From Azospirillum sp051124815 (lineage in GTDB: Bacteria > Pseudomonadota > Alphaproteobacteria > Azospirillales > Azospirillaceae), in NCBI RefSeq assembly GCF_051124815.1, contig NZ_CP118485.1:2666001-2730000 (forward strand): a stretch of 64,000 nucleotides of DNA. The letters run 5' to 3'. Positions 48,952-57,536 of the stretch are shown piece by piece. Under the pieces are notes generated by a model. The model was not told the DNA's origin. It worked only from the letters and a program-made list of their open reading frames with translations, and did not search any database. The position numbers were made by a program, and so were the translations under genes. Numbering within the stretch: the stretch's first letter is position 1; every line of letters starts with the position of its first letter.

Positions 48952-49494
48952 TTATGGAGCGGGCTGCTGGGAATCGGGCTGAAGGTCTTTGCAGTAGAAA
49001 TGTCCGGCAAGCGGCTTGCCCTGCACCAGCGCATAGAAGGGATGGGTGCCCCAGCGCTTGAAGCCGAGCGATTCATAGAGCGTGATGGCAGCCTCCTGCG
49101 TCACCCGGACGTCCAGGTTCAGCACCCGGAAGCCGACGGCGCGTGCCTCCTCCACCACCGCCAGGGTCAGGCGGCGGGCAAGACCGTGGCCGCGCGCCCA
49201 GGGGGCGACGAAGCTGGTGGTCAGCTGGGCGGCGTGGGCCTGCGCCTCGTTGTTGCGCGGCGGCTTGACCAGCTGGGCGGATCCGGCCACCACCCCGTCC
49301 AGGCGGGCGATGAACAGCACCCGTTCCGGCACCACCAGCACGCCCTTCCAGAAGCGCTCCATCACGTCGCGCGGCGGCGGTTCGACCCAGCCGAAACCGC
49401 CGCCGGCGCGGATGGCGTCGTCGGCCGCGTCGCACAGGTCGTGCAGGTCGGCGGTCTTCAGCGAGTCGACCTTGTCGATGGCGATCTCGGCCAT
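48952..49494 (-). CDS. GNAT acetyltransferase within the his cluster
   Basis: A 180-residue GNAT protein. The acetyl-CoA site appears as 'TTSFVAPWARGHGLARRLT' (R-G-x-G-L-A), and the C-terminal beta strand pair as 'NLDVRVTQEAAITLYESLGFKRWG'. It lies between hisH (4 bases) and hisA (31 bases) and so is co-transcribed with histidine genes. A link to histidine metabolism is only suggested by position. Confidence 0.88.
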   Translation of the reverse strand: MAEIAIDKVDSLKTADLHDLCDAADDAIRAGGGFGWVEPPPRDVMERFWKGVLVVPERVLFIARLDGVVAGSAQLVKPPRNNEAQAHAAQLTTSFVAPWARGHGLARRLTLAVVEEARAVGFRVLNLDVRVTQEAAITLYESLGFKRWGTHPFYALVQGKPLAGHFYCKDLQPDSQQPAP

Positions 49495-49498
49495 CGCG

Positions 49499-50143
49499 TC
49501 AGACCTTCCAGCGCAGGAAATTGGCGATCAGGGCCAGACCGGTGGCCTGGCTCTTTTCCGGGTGGAACTGGGTGCCGACCAGATTGTCGCGCCCGACCAC
49601 CGCGGCGAAGGGCCCGCCGTAGTCGGCGGACGCGATCAGCGTGTCGGGATCGGCCGGCTTGAACTGGTAGGAATGGACGAAATAGGCATGCGCGCCCTCG
49701 GGCAGCCCGGCCAGGACCGGGTGCGGGCGGCGGATGTTCAGCTCGTTCCAGCCCATGTGCGGGATTTTCAGGGTGGGGTCTGCCGGCTCCAGCTTCACCA
49801 CCTCGCCGCGGATCCAGCCCAGCCCCTCGGTCACGCCATATTCGCGGCCACGTTCGGCCATCAGCTGCATGCCGACGCAGATGCCCAGGAAGGGCCGGCC
49901 GCGGCGGTGCACCACCTCTTCCAGCGATTCCAGCATGCCGGGCACCTCCGACAGGCCGCGCTTGCAGTCGGCGAAGGCGCCGACGCCGGGCAGCACCACG
50001 CGGTCGGCATGGCGGACCGCATCGGCGTCGGAGGTGACGAGGATGGTGTAGGAGGATTCGGCTTCGCCGGCCGCGCGCTCGATCGCCTTGGCGGCGGAGC
50101 GCAGGTTGCCGGAGCCGTAATCGATCAGCGCGACCGTTTCCAT
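49499..50143 (-). CDS. hisH: Imidazole glycerol phosphate synthase, glutaminase subunit
   Basis: Hydrolyses glutamine to feed ammonia to HisF. The 214-residue class I amidotransferase has catalytic Cys89 in FLGICVGMQ, and His194 and Glu196 in TQFHPEKSQ. The start is ATG 50143 (METVALIDYGSGNLRS). It lies 54 bases downstream of hisB. Confidence 0.97.
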   Translation of the reverse strand: METVALIDYGSGNLRSAAKAIERAAGEAESSYTILVTSDADAVRHADRVVLPGVGAFADCKRGLSEVPGMLESLEEVVHRRGRPFLGICVGMQLMAERGREYGVTEGLGWIRGEVVKLEPADPTLKIPHMGWNELNIRRPHPVLAGLPEGAHAYFVHSYQFKPADPDTLIASADYGGPFAAVVGRDNLVGTQFHPEKSQATGLALIANFLRWKV

Positions 50144-50197
50144 GGACGTGACAAACCTTCCGATAGGACGGCGGAGGGGGAGTTCAGGTCCCCGCCG

Positions 50198-50821
50198 TCA
50201 GAGCGATCCGCCGAGCGTGCCCTTGGTGGAGGGCACCGCATCGCGCTTGCGCGGGTCGATCTCCACCCCGGCGCGCAGCGCGCGGGCAAGCGCCTTGTAG
50301 CAGCTTTCCACGATATGGTGGTTGTTCTCGCCATACAGGTTCTCGACGTGCAGCGTCACGCCGGCGGCCATGGCGAAGGCCTGGAACCACTCGCGGAACA
50401 GCTCGGTGTCGAAATCGCCGATCTTGTCGCGGGTGAAATTCACCTTCCAGATCAGGTAGGGCCGGTTGGAGAAGTCCAGCGCCACCCGCGTCAGCGTCTC
50501 GTCCATCGGGACATAGGAATGGCCGTAGCGCTGGATGCCCTTGCGGTCGCCCAGCGCCTTCGCCACCGCCATGCCGATGGCGATGCCGGTGTCCTCGGTC
50601 GTGTGGTGATAGTCGATGTGCAGGTCGCCGTCGGCCAGGACCGTCAGGTCCATCAGGCTGTGGCGCGACAGCTGTTCCAGCATATGGTCGAGGAAGCCGA
50701 CCCCCGTCTTGACGTCGTAGACGCCGGTGCCGTCAAGGTTCAGCGCGACCCGGATCCGGGTCTCCGTGGTGTTCCGCTCGATCGAGGCGCGGCGGCCGCC
50801 GTTGGTGGGGGTCTGGTCCAT
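50198..50821 (-). CDS. hisB: Imidazoleglycerol-phosphate dehydratase
   Basis: Dehydrates imidazole glycerol phosphate to imidazole acetol phosphate. The 207-residue monofunctional enzyme has the two metal clusters 'DYHHTTEDTGI' and 'GENNHHIVESCYKALARAL', and 'GVGFLDHMLEQLSRH'. It lacks the phosphatase domain found in enterobacterial HisB. First gene of the minus-strand his cluster, divergent from the lipoprotein gene (135-bp gap). Confidence 0.97.
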   Translation of the reverse strand: MDQTPTNGGRRASIERNTTETRIRVALNLDGTGVYDVKTGVGFLDHMLEQLSRHSLMDLTVLADGDLHIDYHHTTEDTGIAIGMAVAKALGDRKGIQRYGHSYVPMDETLTRVALDFSNRPYLIWKVNFTRDKIGDFDTELFREWFQAFAMAAGVTLHVENLYGENNHHIVESCYKALARALRAGVEIDPRKRDAVPSTKGTLGGSL

Positions 50822-50956
50822 GGCGGTTTTGTAGCAGGAAGCATCCGCACGCGCCAGCATCCGGCACGAATGATGCGCGCCCTGTCCATTCCGACGATTG
50901 TCCTACGAAGGTGTGCGGGGTACAGTCTTTCACACTTCCTGCGTGCATATCCGCTT

Positions 50957-52495
50957 ATGACGACCCACCCGCGCCCTTTCGCCGCAGTCCTGGTTCTCCT
51001 TCTCGGCCTTCTGCCGGCCGGCTGCGGCGGCATGTCTCCGCCGCCGGTCGGCAAGACGGCGGCTCCGGTCGCGGCCGGGACCACCGCGCCCTTCCGCTTC
51101 GGCGAACTGACCATCGGGTCGATGCGGCGGGGGATGCAGATCGGCCGCTATGTCTGGGGGATCGACTGCGCCCCGCCCTATGACGACGTCTTTTGGACCA
51201 GCGGCGTCAACATGCGGCGCGGCTCCACCTTCGACGAGCGCTTTGCCGAGGTGATGACCGCCGCCGGTTTCGACGTGGTCGGCCGCCCCGGCGGTCCCGA
51301 CAACCCGGACGGCAACCGCAGCCGCGCCCGCTTCACCGTGCAGGGCGACCTGCGCGACGTGCAGCTGGAGCTTTGCCACCGTACGAATTGGCTGACCGGC
51401 AGCAGCAAGGGCAGTTCCGGAACCGGCAGCGTCAGGGTGGAATGGACAGTCTACGACGCGCGTGGCGACGGGCTGGTCCAACGCATCGTCACCACCGGCG
51501 CCACGGCGCAGGAGCGCGGCGTTCCCCAGGGCGAGACCCTGCTGATCGAAGAGGCCTTCGCCGCGGCGGTGGAGGCGCTCGCCGCCGATGCGGGCTTCCG
51601 CGCCCTGCTGTCCGGCGGCGCCCCGCCCTCCCCAGCCGCGCCGCCATCGACGGCGCTTCCCGTGACGGCACCGGCCGGATCCGGCCCCATTCCGCTGACG
51701 CCAAGCGCCATGCCGACCACGGCACCTTCCGCTCCGGCCGCAGCCCCTGCACAGGCCGCCCCTCGCCGCCTGCTTCTGCGCAATGGGAGTGAAGGCAGGG
51801 CCGGATCCGGCCGCATCGCGTCGGCGCGGATACCGGTGGGCCGGTCGCATGGGCTGGTGATCGGCGAAACCGACGTGGCCGGCGAGGCACAGGCGGTGCT
51901 GCTGGCTCCCCTCCCCGGCTCCGATCCCACCGTCGCGGTGCGGCCGGCTCAGGGCGTGGAGCTGACCGGCTGGGTGGTCGGGCGCGACGCGGCCAGCGGC
52001 TTCGCCCTGGTTCGGGTGCCGGCGCGGCTGCCCGCCCTGCCCATGCGTACCGCGACCCCGCGCATCAGCGAAGCGGTGACGGCGGTCGTCGGCGGACGCA
52101 ACAAGGAAATGGCCGGCATCGTCGGCGGTCTGCCCGCCGACGCGGCGCGCGGCGGCACCCTGATCCAGGCGGATTTGGGCTCGGCCGACCTGTTCACCAC
52201 GGTGACGGAAACCGGCGACCCGTTGCTGGATGGAAGCGGCGTGCTGATCGGCGTGGCGCCGGCTGCCGGCCGTTCCCCGGTCACACCGGCCGGGCTGGTG
52301 GAGTTCCTGGCGATCGGGCCGCTGCTCGACCGGCTGGGAGCGGATCCGGCAGCAGCCGTACAGCCTCCGCCTCCCTCCAAGCCGGGCAAGTCACGCCGCA
52401 ACAGCCCGCCCGACCCGTGGTGGGAGGACGAGACGACCGATGGCGAGATGCCGGACGGCGAACTGCTTGACGGCGACATTGCCCCTCCCACATAG
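50957..52495 (+). CDS. Lipoprotein with a C-terminal trypsin-like region (hypothetical)
   Basis: A 512-residue predicted lipoprotein: the N-terminus is a signal peptide with lipobox LPAGC (Cys near 23). The first domain (about 40-220) begins 'FGELTIGSMRRGMQIGRYVWGIDC'. It continues through 'FDERFAEVMTAAGFDVVG' and 'VRVEWTVYDARGDGLVQRIVTTG', a pattern common in outer-membrane peptidase-like lipoproteins. A Pro/Ala-rich linker (about 220-275) leads to a beta-rich domain (about 280-455) with GSG spacing near 'GDPLLDGSGVLIG', where a serine protease would have GDSGG. The catalytic Ser-His-Asp set is not evident, so it is probably a non-enzymatic or degenerate homologue. No function assigned. Confidence 0.6.
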   Translation: MTTHPRPFAAVLVLLLGLLPAGCGGMSPPPVGKTAAPVAAGTTAPFRFGELTIGSMRRGMQIGRYVWGIDCAPPYDDVFWTSGVNMRRGSTFDERFAEVMTAAGFDVVGRPGGPDNPDGNRSRARFTVQGDLRDVQLELCHRTNWLTGSSKGSSGTGSVRVEWTVYDARGDGLVQRIVTTGATAQERGVPQGETLLIEEAFAAAVEALAADAGFRALLSGGAPPSPAAPPSTALPVTAPAGSGPIPLTPSAMPTTAPSAPAAAPAQAAPRRLLLRNGSEGRAGSGRIASARIPVGRSHGLVIGETDVAGEAQAVLLAPLPGSDPTVAVRPAQGVELTGWVVGRDAASGFALVRVPARLPALPMRTATPRISEAVTAVVGGRNKEMAGIVGGLPADAARGGTLIQADLGSADLFTTVTETGDPLLDGSGVLIGVAPAAGRSPVTPAGLVEFLAIGPLLDRLGADPAAAVQPPPPSKPGKSRRNSPPDPWWEDETTDGEMPDGELLDGDIAPPT

Positions 52496-52584
52496 ACCGG
52501 ATGGCCTGCCGCCACGGTTCATGGGGTCTTGAGCTTCTGCATCCGGCCGGCGGGCGGTTTCCCATTGTCCAGCATGGTTTCCGC

Positions 52585-53148
52585 ATGACCTATCCAGCGT
52601 CCAATCCACACGATCCCATCCAATGGCACGGCACCACCATCCTGTCGGTGCGCAAGAACGGTCAGGTGGTGATCGCCGGCGACGGGCAGGTCTCGGTCGG
52701 CCAGACGGTGATGAAGGCCAACGCGCGCAAGGTCCGCTGGCTGGCCGGCGGCACGGTGATGGCGGGCTTCGCCGGCGCCACCGCCGATGCGCTGACCCTG
52801 TTCGAGCGGCTGGAAGGCAAGCTGGAACAGTATCCCGGCCAGCTGACCCGCGCCTGCGTCGAGATGGCCAAGGACTGGCGCACCGACCGCTATCTGCGCC
52901 GGCTTGAGGCGATGATGGCGGTGGCCGACAAGACCGTCAGCCTGGTGCTGACCGGCAACGGCGACGTGCTGGAGCCGGAGGACGGGCTGATCGGCATCGG
53001 CTCCGGCGGATCCTACGCACTGTCGGCGGCCCGTGCGCTGATCGACATCGACGGGATGGATGCGGAGGCGGTGGCGCGCAAGGCGATGAGGATCGCCGCC
53101 GGCATCTGCGTCTACACCAACGAAAACGTCACCCTGGAAAAGCTGTGA
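52585..53148 (+). CDS. hslV: ATP-dependent protease peptidase subunit HslV
   Basis: The threonine peptidase core of the HslVU protease. The 187-residue precursor starts MTYPASNPHDPIQWHG, after which the mature Thr17 begins (TTILSVRKNGQVVIAGDG). The conserved 'GIGSGGSYALSAARAL' follows. ATG 52585 was chosen because it gives the short propeptide typical of alphaproteobacteria; longer in-frame reading upstream is not conserved. It overlaps hslU. Confidence 0.96.
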   Translation: MTYPASNPHDPIQWHGTTILSVRKNGQVVIAGDGQVSVGQTVMKANARKVRWLAGGTVMAGFAGATADALTLFERLEGKLEQYPGQLTRACVEMAKDWRTDRYLRRLEAMMAVADKTVSLVLTGNGDVLEPEDGLIGIGSGGSYALSAARALIDIDGMDAEAVARKAMRIAAGICVYTNENVTLEKL

Positions 53149-54497
53149 GCGCCATGACGATTCAGACCGCCTCCGTCTCCGCCGACAGCGCCGCCTTCAG
53201 CCCGCGCGAGATCGTCTCGGAACTCGACCGCTACATCGTCGGCCAGAACGACGCCAAGCGCGCGGTCGCCATCGCGCTGCGCAACCGCTGGCGCCGGCAG
53301 CAGTTGCCGGAGGGCCTGCGCGAAGAGGTGTTGCCGAAGAACATCCTGATGATCGGCCCGACCGGCGTCGGCAAGACCGAGATCGCCCGCCGCCTCGCCC
53401 GGCTGGCCCAGGCCCCCTTCCTGAAGGTGGAGGCCACCAAGTTCACCGAGGTCGGCTATGTCGGCCGCGACGTCGAGCAGATCATCCGCGATCTGGTGGA
53501 GGCCGCCATCGGCCTGACCCGCGAACGCCTGCGCAAGGAGGTCGCCGCCAAGGCCGAACTGCGGGCGGAGGAGCGCGTGCTCGACGCGCTCTGCGGCGAC
53601 AGCGCCAGTGCGGAGACGCGCGCCAAGTTCCGCAAGATGCTGCGCGAGGGCACGCTGAACGACAAGGAGATCGAGGTCCAGGTCGCCGACACCGGTGCCG
53701 GAGCCATGCCGACCTTCGACATCCCCGGCATGCCTGGCGCCCAGATGGGCATGCTGAACCTGAACGACATGTTCGGCAAGATGATGGGCGGCCGCACCAA
53801 GACCCGCCGCATGAATGTGGCCGAAAGCCACGGCGTGCTGATGGCGGAGGAGTCGGACAAGCTGCTGGACCAGGAGAAGGTGGTGGCCGAGGCGATCCGC
53901 GCGGTCGAACAGAACGGCATCGTCTTCCTGGACGAGATCGACAAGATCTCCGCCCGCTCCGACGCGCGCGGCGCCGACGTCAGCCGCGAGGGCGTTCAGC
54001 GCGATCTGCTGCCGCTGATCGAAGGCACGACGGTGTCGACCAAGCACGGCCCGGTGAAGACCGACCACATCCTGTTCATCGCGTCGGGCGCCTTCCACAT
54101 CGCCAAGCCGTCCGACCTGCTGCCCGAGTTGCAGGGCCGCCTGCCGATCCGCGTCGAGCTGAAGGCGCTGAGCCAGGACGATTTCAAACGCATCCTGACC
54201 GAACCGGAAGCCAGCCTGATCCGCCAGTACAAGGCGCTGATGAAGACGGAAGAGGTCGATCTGGTCTTCACCGACGACAGCATCGACGAGCTGGCCCGGC
54301 TGGCGGCGGAGATCAACAGCTCGGTCGAGAACATCGGTGCGCGGCGCCTGCACACGGTGCTGGAGCGCCTGCTGGAGGAGATCAGCTTCGCCGCCAGCGA
54401 CCGCGCCGGCGAGACCATCACCATCGACGCCGCCCTGGTCCGCGAGCGGGTCGGCGGTCTGGCGAAGAACGCCGATCTGTCGAAGTTCATTCTGTGA
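53145..54497 (+). CDS. hslU: ATP-dependent protease ATPase subunit HslU
   Basis: AAA+ unfoldase of HslVU. The 450-residue product is complete: Walker A GPTGVGKT at 71-78, the Walker B VFLDEIDKIS near 260, and the conserved C-terminal LSKFIL that inserts into HslV. The GTG 53145 overlaps the hslV stop and has a better-spaced GGAAAA site than ATG 53154. Its last 829 bases are repeated in tandem right after the stop (see next entry). The complete copy appears functional. Confidence 0.96.
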   Translation: MSAMTIQTASVSADSAAFSPREIVSELDRYIVGQNDAKRAVAIALRNRWRRQQLPEGLREEVLPKNILMIGPTGVGKTEIARRLARLAQAPFLKVEATKFTEVGYVGRDVEQIIRDLVEAAIGLTRERLRKEVAAKAELRAEERVLDALCGDSASAETRAKFRKMLREGTLNDKEIEVQVADTGAGAMPTFDIPGMPGAQMGMLNLNDMFGKMMGGRTKTRRMNVAESHGVLMAEESDKLLDQEKVVAEAIRAVEQNGIVFLDEIDKISARSDARGADVSREGVQRDLLPLIEGTTVSTKHGPVKTDHILFIASGAFHIAKPSDLLPELQGRLPIRVELKALSQDDFKRILTEPEASLIRQYKALMKTEEVDLVFTDDSIDELARLAAEINSSVENIGARRLHTVLERLLEEISFAASDRAGETITIDAALVRERVGGLAKNADLSKFIL

Positions 54498-55324
54498 GAT
54501 CGAGGTCCAGGTCGCCGACACCGGTGCCGGAGCCATGCCGACCTTCGACATCCCCGGCATGCCTGGCGCCCAGATGGGCATGCTGAACCTGAACGACATG
54601 TTCGGCAAGATGATGGGCGGCCGCACCAAGACCCGCCGCATGAATGTGGCCGAAAGCCACGGCGTGCTGATGGCGGAGGAGTCGGACAAGCTGCTGGACC
54701 AGGAGAAGGTGGTGGCCGAGGCGATCCGCGCGGTCGAACAGAACGGCATCGTCTTCCTGGACGAGATCGACAAGATCTCCGCCCGCTCCGACGCGCGCGG
54801 CGCCGACGTCAGCCGCGAGGGCGTTCAGCGCGATCTGCTGCCGCTGATCGAAGGCACGACGGTGTCGACCAAGCACGGCCCGGTGAAGACCGACCACATC
54901 CTGTTCATCGCGTCGGGCGCCTTCCACATCGCCAAGCCGTCCGACCTGCTGCCCGAGTTGCAGGGCCGCCTGCCGATCCGCGTCGAGCTGAAGGCGCTGA
55001 GCCAGGACGATTTCAAACGCATCCTGACCGAACCGGAAGCCAGCCTGATCCGCCAGTACAAGGCGCTGATGAAGACGGAAGAGGTCGATCTGGTCTTCAC
55101 CGACGACAGCATCGACGAGCTGGCCCGGCTGGCGGCGGAGATCAACAGCTCGGTCGAGAACATCGGTGCGCGGCGCCTGCACACGGTGCTGGAGCGCCTG
55201 CTGGAGGAGATCAGCTTCGCCGCCAGCGACCGCGCCGGCGAGACCATCACCATCGACGCCGCCCTGGTCCGCGAGCGGGTCGGCGGTCTGGCGAAGAACG
55301 CCGATCTGTCGAAGTTCATTCTGT
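53667..55324. repeat. Tandem duplication, two 829-bp units
   Basis: The segment 53667-54495 (hslU codons from about 175 to the stop) recurs at 54496-55324. The translated proteins match residue for residue, and no base difference was seen on reading the copies side by side. A 3-bp microhomology (GAG) is shared by the two breakpoints. The unit is not a multiple of three, but since the junction lies at the stop codon it does not disturb the first copy. Confidence 0.93.
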
Positions 55325-55326
55325 GA
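54498..55326 (+). pseudogene. Duplicated 3' fragment of hslU
   Basis: The second unit of the tandem duplication starts in the middle of the hslU insertion domain and lacks the Walker A half and N-terminus. It has Walker B, sensor regions and the LSKFIL end. It has no ribosome-binding site of its own apart from internal ATG codons such as 54536 (MPTFDIPGMPGAQMG). The frame opens upstream only through a shadow frame of the first copy. It is probably not translated; if a product were made it would be an HslV-binding fragment without ATP-binding P-loop. Confidence 0.88.
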
Positions 55327-55333
55327 GGGCGCG

Positions 55334-55358
55334 GGAGGCACTCGCGTCGGGTGCCTCC
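55334..55358 (+). terminator. Hairpin after hslU
   Basis: GGAGGCAC and GTGCCTCC form a perfect 8-bp stem with a 9-base loop (TCGCGTCGG), followed by TGCTTC. T-richness is low, so it is a weak intrinsic terminator candidate. Confidence 0.5.
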
Positions 55359-55374
55359 TGCTTCACGTGAAACA
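55359..55374. other. parS site (ParB-binding centromere)
   Basis: TGCTTCACGTGAAACA matches the bacterial parS consensus TGTTTCACGTGAAACA at 15 of 16 positions, missing only the third base. It lies in the hslU-mltA intergenic region about 8.2 kb from the proposed oriC, the distance range seen for parS in other alphaproteobacteria such as Caulobacter. Confidence 0.82.
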
Positions 55375-55390
55375 TTCCTCCGCCGGGCCC

Positions 55391-56605
55391 CTACCCGCCC
55401 GCCGCCACCTTCACGCTTTTCGGCAGCAGCAGCGCGTAGCTTCCCCGGCTCTTCATCACGCCGGCCCGCTGCTCCGCCTCCGGGCCATGGCCCCAGAAGA
55501 CATCGCCGCGCACCGGCCCGCGGATCGCCCCGCCGGTGTCCTGGGCCACCAGCAACCGCTGCAACCGCTGCCCGGCATCCAGCGGGTCCTCGGCATCCAG
55601 CCAGACCGGCACTCCATAGGGCATGAACTTGGAGTCCACCGCCAGACTGCGGCCAGGCGTCAAGGCCACGCCCTGCGCGCCGTTCGGGCCATCGCCCGAC
55701 AGCGGCTGGAAGAAGACGTAGGACGGGTTGACGTTCATCACCGCCGCCGCCTGATCGGGATGGGCAAGCAGCCAGGCGCGGATGGTCTGCAGCGAGACCT
55801 CCTCCCGCTTCAGCGCGCCGCGCTCGATCAGCTCCTTGCCGATGGCGACGTATTTGTGGCCGTTCTGGCCGGCGTAGCCGATGCGCATTTCGCCGCCGCC
55901 ATCGCCTTCATTGGCGAGCTGGATCCGCCCCGACCCCTGGATTTGCAGGAAAAAGGCGCCGATCGGGTCCTTCACCCAGACCAGCTCCAGACCCTTGCCC
56001 TTGAGCGCCCCCGCGACGATGGCGGCGCGATCCTCGTAGGGCTTCAGCCTGCCGTCGACCACCCTGCCGGCGGTGCGCTCCCCCTTCCAGCGGTCGGAAA
56101 AGTCGCCGAGATCGACCATCACCAGATCGGCCGGCTTGCGGTAGAGCGGCACCGGATAAGCCGGATCCGGCTTGCGGCTGCCCTCCAGCTCGGCTTCGTA
56201 ATAGCCGGTGAACAGCCCCTCGCGCTTGCCGTTGTTGCCGGCGGCATAGGGGGTGAAGTTGGCTTCGAAGAAGGCACGGGCGGCGGCATCGTCGCCGGGG
56301 GGCAGGTCCGCCAGTTGGGCGCAAGGGGCCTGCCAATCGGCGATGGTGCCCGCCACCCCGCCCGGCCCGACTGCACGGTCTTTCGGCTGTGTCTTGAACC
56401 GGGCGCAGGAGCGGGCGAGCGCGGGCACCGCCTGGGCCACCGGGTCGGTGCGCCAGCCGGCCAAGTCGGCGAAGGACAGCGGCGCCAGGGTCAGGGCGTC
56501 GGGCGGCGGCTTCGGCTCTTCCTTGGGGGCGCAGGCCGAAAACAGCAACGCCACCGCCCCGAAGAGGGCGATGGCGCTGAAACCGGTACGGTGACGGTAA
56601 GTCAT
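55391..56605 (-). CDS. mltA: Membrane-bound lytic murein transglycosylase A
   Basis: A peptidoglycan-cleaving lipoprotein. The 404-residue product has the lipobox LLFSAC, with Cys25 acylated. The MltA domain includes 'GLFTGYYEAELEGSRKP', and a C-terminal 3D domain follows ('VDSKFMPYGVPVWLDAE' and 'VAQDTGGAIRGPVRGDVFWGHGPEAE'), with the conserved catalytic Asp in the D-T-G-G-A-I segment. It overlaps the Tim44-like gene by one base (TAATG). Confidence 0.94.
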   Translation of the reverse strand: MTYRHRTGFSAIALFGAVALLFSACAPKEEPKPPPDALTLAPLSFADLAGWRTDPVAQAVPALARSCARFKTQPKDRAVGPGGVAGTIADWQAPCAQLADLPPGDDAAARAFFEANFTPYAAGNNGKREGLFTGYYEAELEGSRKPDPAYPVPLYRKPADLVMVDLGDFSDRWKGERTAGRVVDGRLKPYEDRAAIVAGALKGKGLELVWVKDPIGAFFLQIQGSGRIQLANEGDGGGEMRIGYAGQNGHKYVAIGKELIERGALKREEVSLQTIRAWLLAHPDQAAAVMNVNPSYVFFQPLSGDGPNGAQGVALTPGRSLAVDSKFMPYGVPVWLDAEDPLDAGQRLQRLLVAQDTGGAIRGPVRGDVFWGHGPEAEQRAGVMKSRGSYALLLPKSVKVAAGG

Positions 56606-57303
56606 TACTGGACCGGACGAACCTCGACCAGCGCCCAGTTGGGATCGCGGGAGCGGAGGTTGCGGGCGAAGGTCCAGACGTCGGTGTTTTCCACCAGCGC
56701 CTTGGGATCGCCGTCGATGACGTTGCCGTCGCGGTCACGCACCACATTCACCTGATCCGTCACCAGACGCACCGTGACGCGGGCGGTCCGGGCGGCATCC
56801 AGCTTCGCCTCCACCACCTCGGCCTCGCGAACGATCTCGATGCGGGCCTCGTGCTGCTCGCCGGCGGCCTGACGGTCGCGGATGACGCGGGCGAAGCTGT
56901 CATAGACGTCGTCGGCCAGCAGCGGGCGCAGCGTCGCGGTGTCGCCGCGGGCGAAGGCGTCGACGATCATGGCGAAGGCCGCCTTGGCACCTTCCAGGAA
57001 ATGCTTCTCGTCGAAGTTCGGATCGGCGGCGCGGAGCTGGTCGATGGAGGCGGCGAGCGACAGCGGCTCGTCCGAGGGCATCACATCGGCGCCGGGTGCG
57101 ACATCAGGCCGCGGCCGGTTGCGCTCCGGCAGGGGCACGACATTGTCGGGCTTCGCCGGATTCGGAGCGGCGGTGAAGGGGTTGGGGCGCTGACGCTCCT
57201 CCCCCGTCCGGCGGCCGAGCACGCTGCGCAGCCGATAAACGAGGAAGGCCGCGATCATCGCGAAGATCACGATCTCGATGAACACGAACCCGTCTCCCAT
57301 CAT
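56605..57303 (-). CDS. Tim44-like domain protein
   Basis: A 232-residue protein with a single N-terminal transmembrane helix (about 6-26), a Pro-rich linker, and a Tim44-like domain (about 95-230). The domain shows 'FLEGAKAAFAMIVDAFARGDTATLRPLLADDVYDSF'. In alphaproteobacteria this protein sits between mltA and fxsA/secB, as here, and may function at the membrane in protein import or assembly by analogy with mitochondrial Tim44. A role is not proven. Confidence 0.9.
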   Translation of the reverse strand: MMGDGFVFIEIVIFAMIAAFLVYRLRSVLGRRTGEERQRPNPFTAAPNPAKPDNVVPLPERNRPRPDVAPGADVMPSDEPLSLAASIDQLRAADPNFDEKHFLEGAKAAFAMIVDAFARGDTATLRPLLADDVYDSFARVIRDRQAAGEQHEARIEIVREAEVVEAKLDAARTARVTVRLVTDQVNVVRDRDGNVIDGDPKALVENTDVWTFARNLRSRDPNWALVEVRPVQ

Positions 57304-57536
57304 CTGTTCCTTCCAAAACAACTTGCCAAAACGACTTGTCGTGAAGCCCGCATCGGGGGCGAAATCGCCGGCGGATCCGGCCCGCCCCTGGACCTTGCGG
57401 CCGGGCGGCATTACGTGTTGCTTGCCCGCCAGTAACCGCAACCAGTAACCGCCATTTGGATGCAGCCGCCGGTGTTTCGTCCGGACGACCTATCCAAACT
57501 TAGATAGGGGCAGCGAGCCCGAAGAGCAAGGACACC

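Noticed and set aside
49082..50956. Upstream in-frame extension of the lipoprotein gene of over 600 codons.
   Set aside because: It lies antisense to hisB, hisH and the GNAT gene and would bury the lipobox signal peptide in the middle of the protein.
50822..50956. A histidine leader peptide/attenuator before hisB.
   Set aside because: No short frame with consecutive His codons was seen in the divergent gap.
54337..55326. An open frame of about 330 codons that begins in a shadow frame of hslU and runs through the duplicated fragment.
   Set aside because: The first 50 codons are Arg/Ser/Pro-rich shadow sequence without a ribosome site, so this is a chimera created by the duplication and not a gene.
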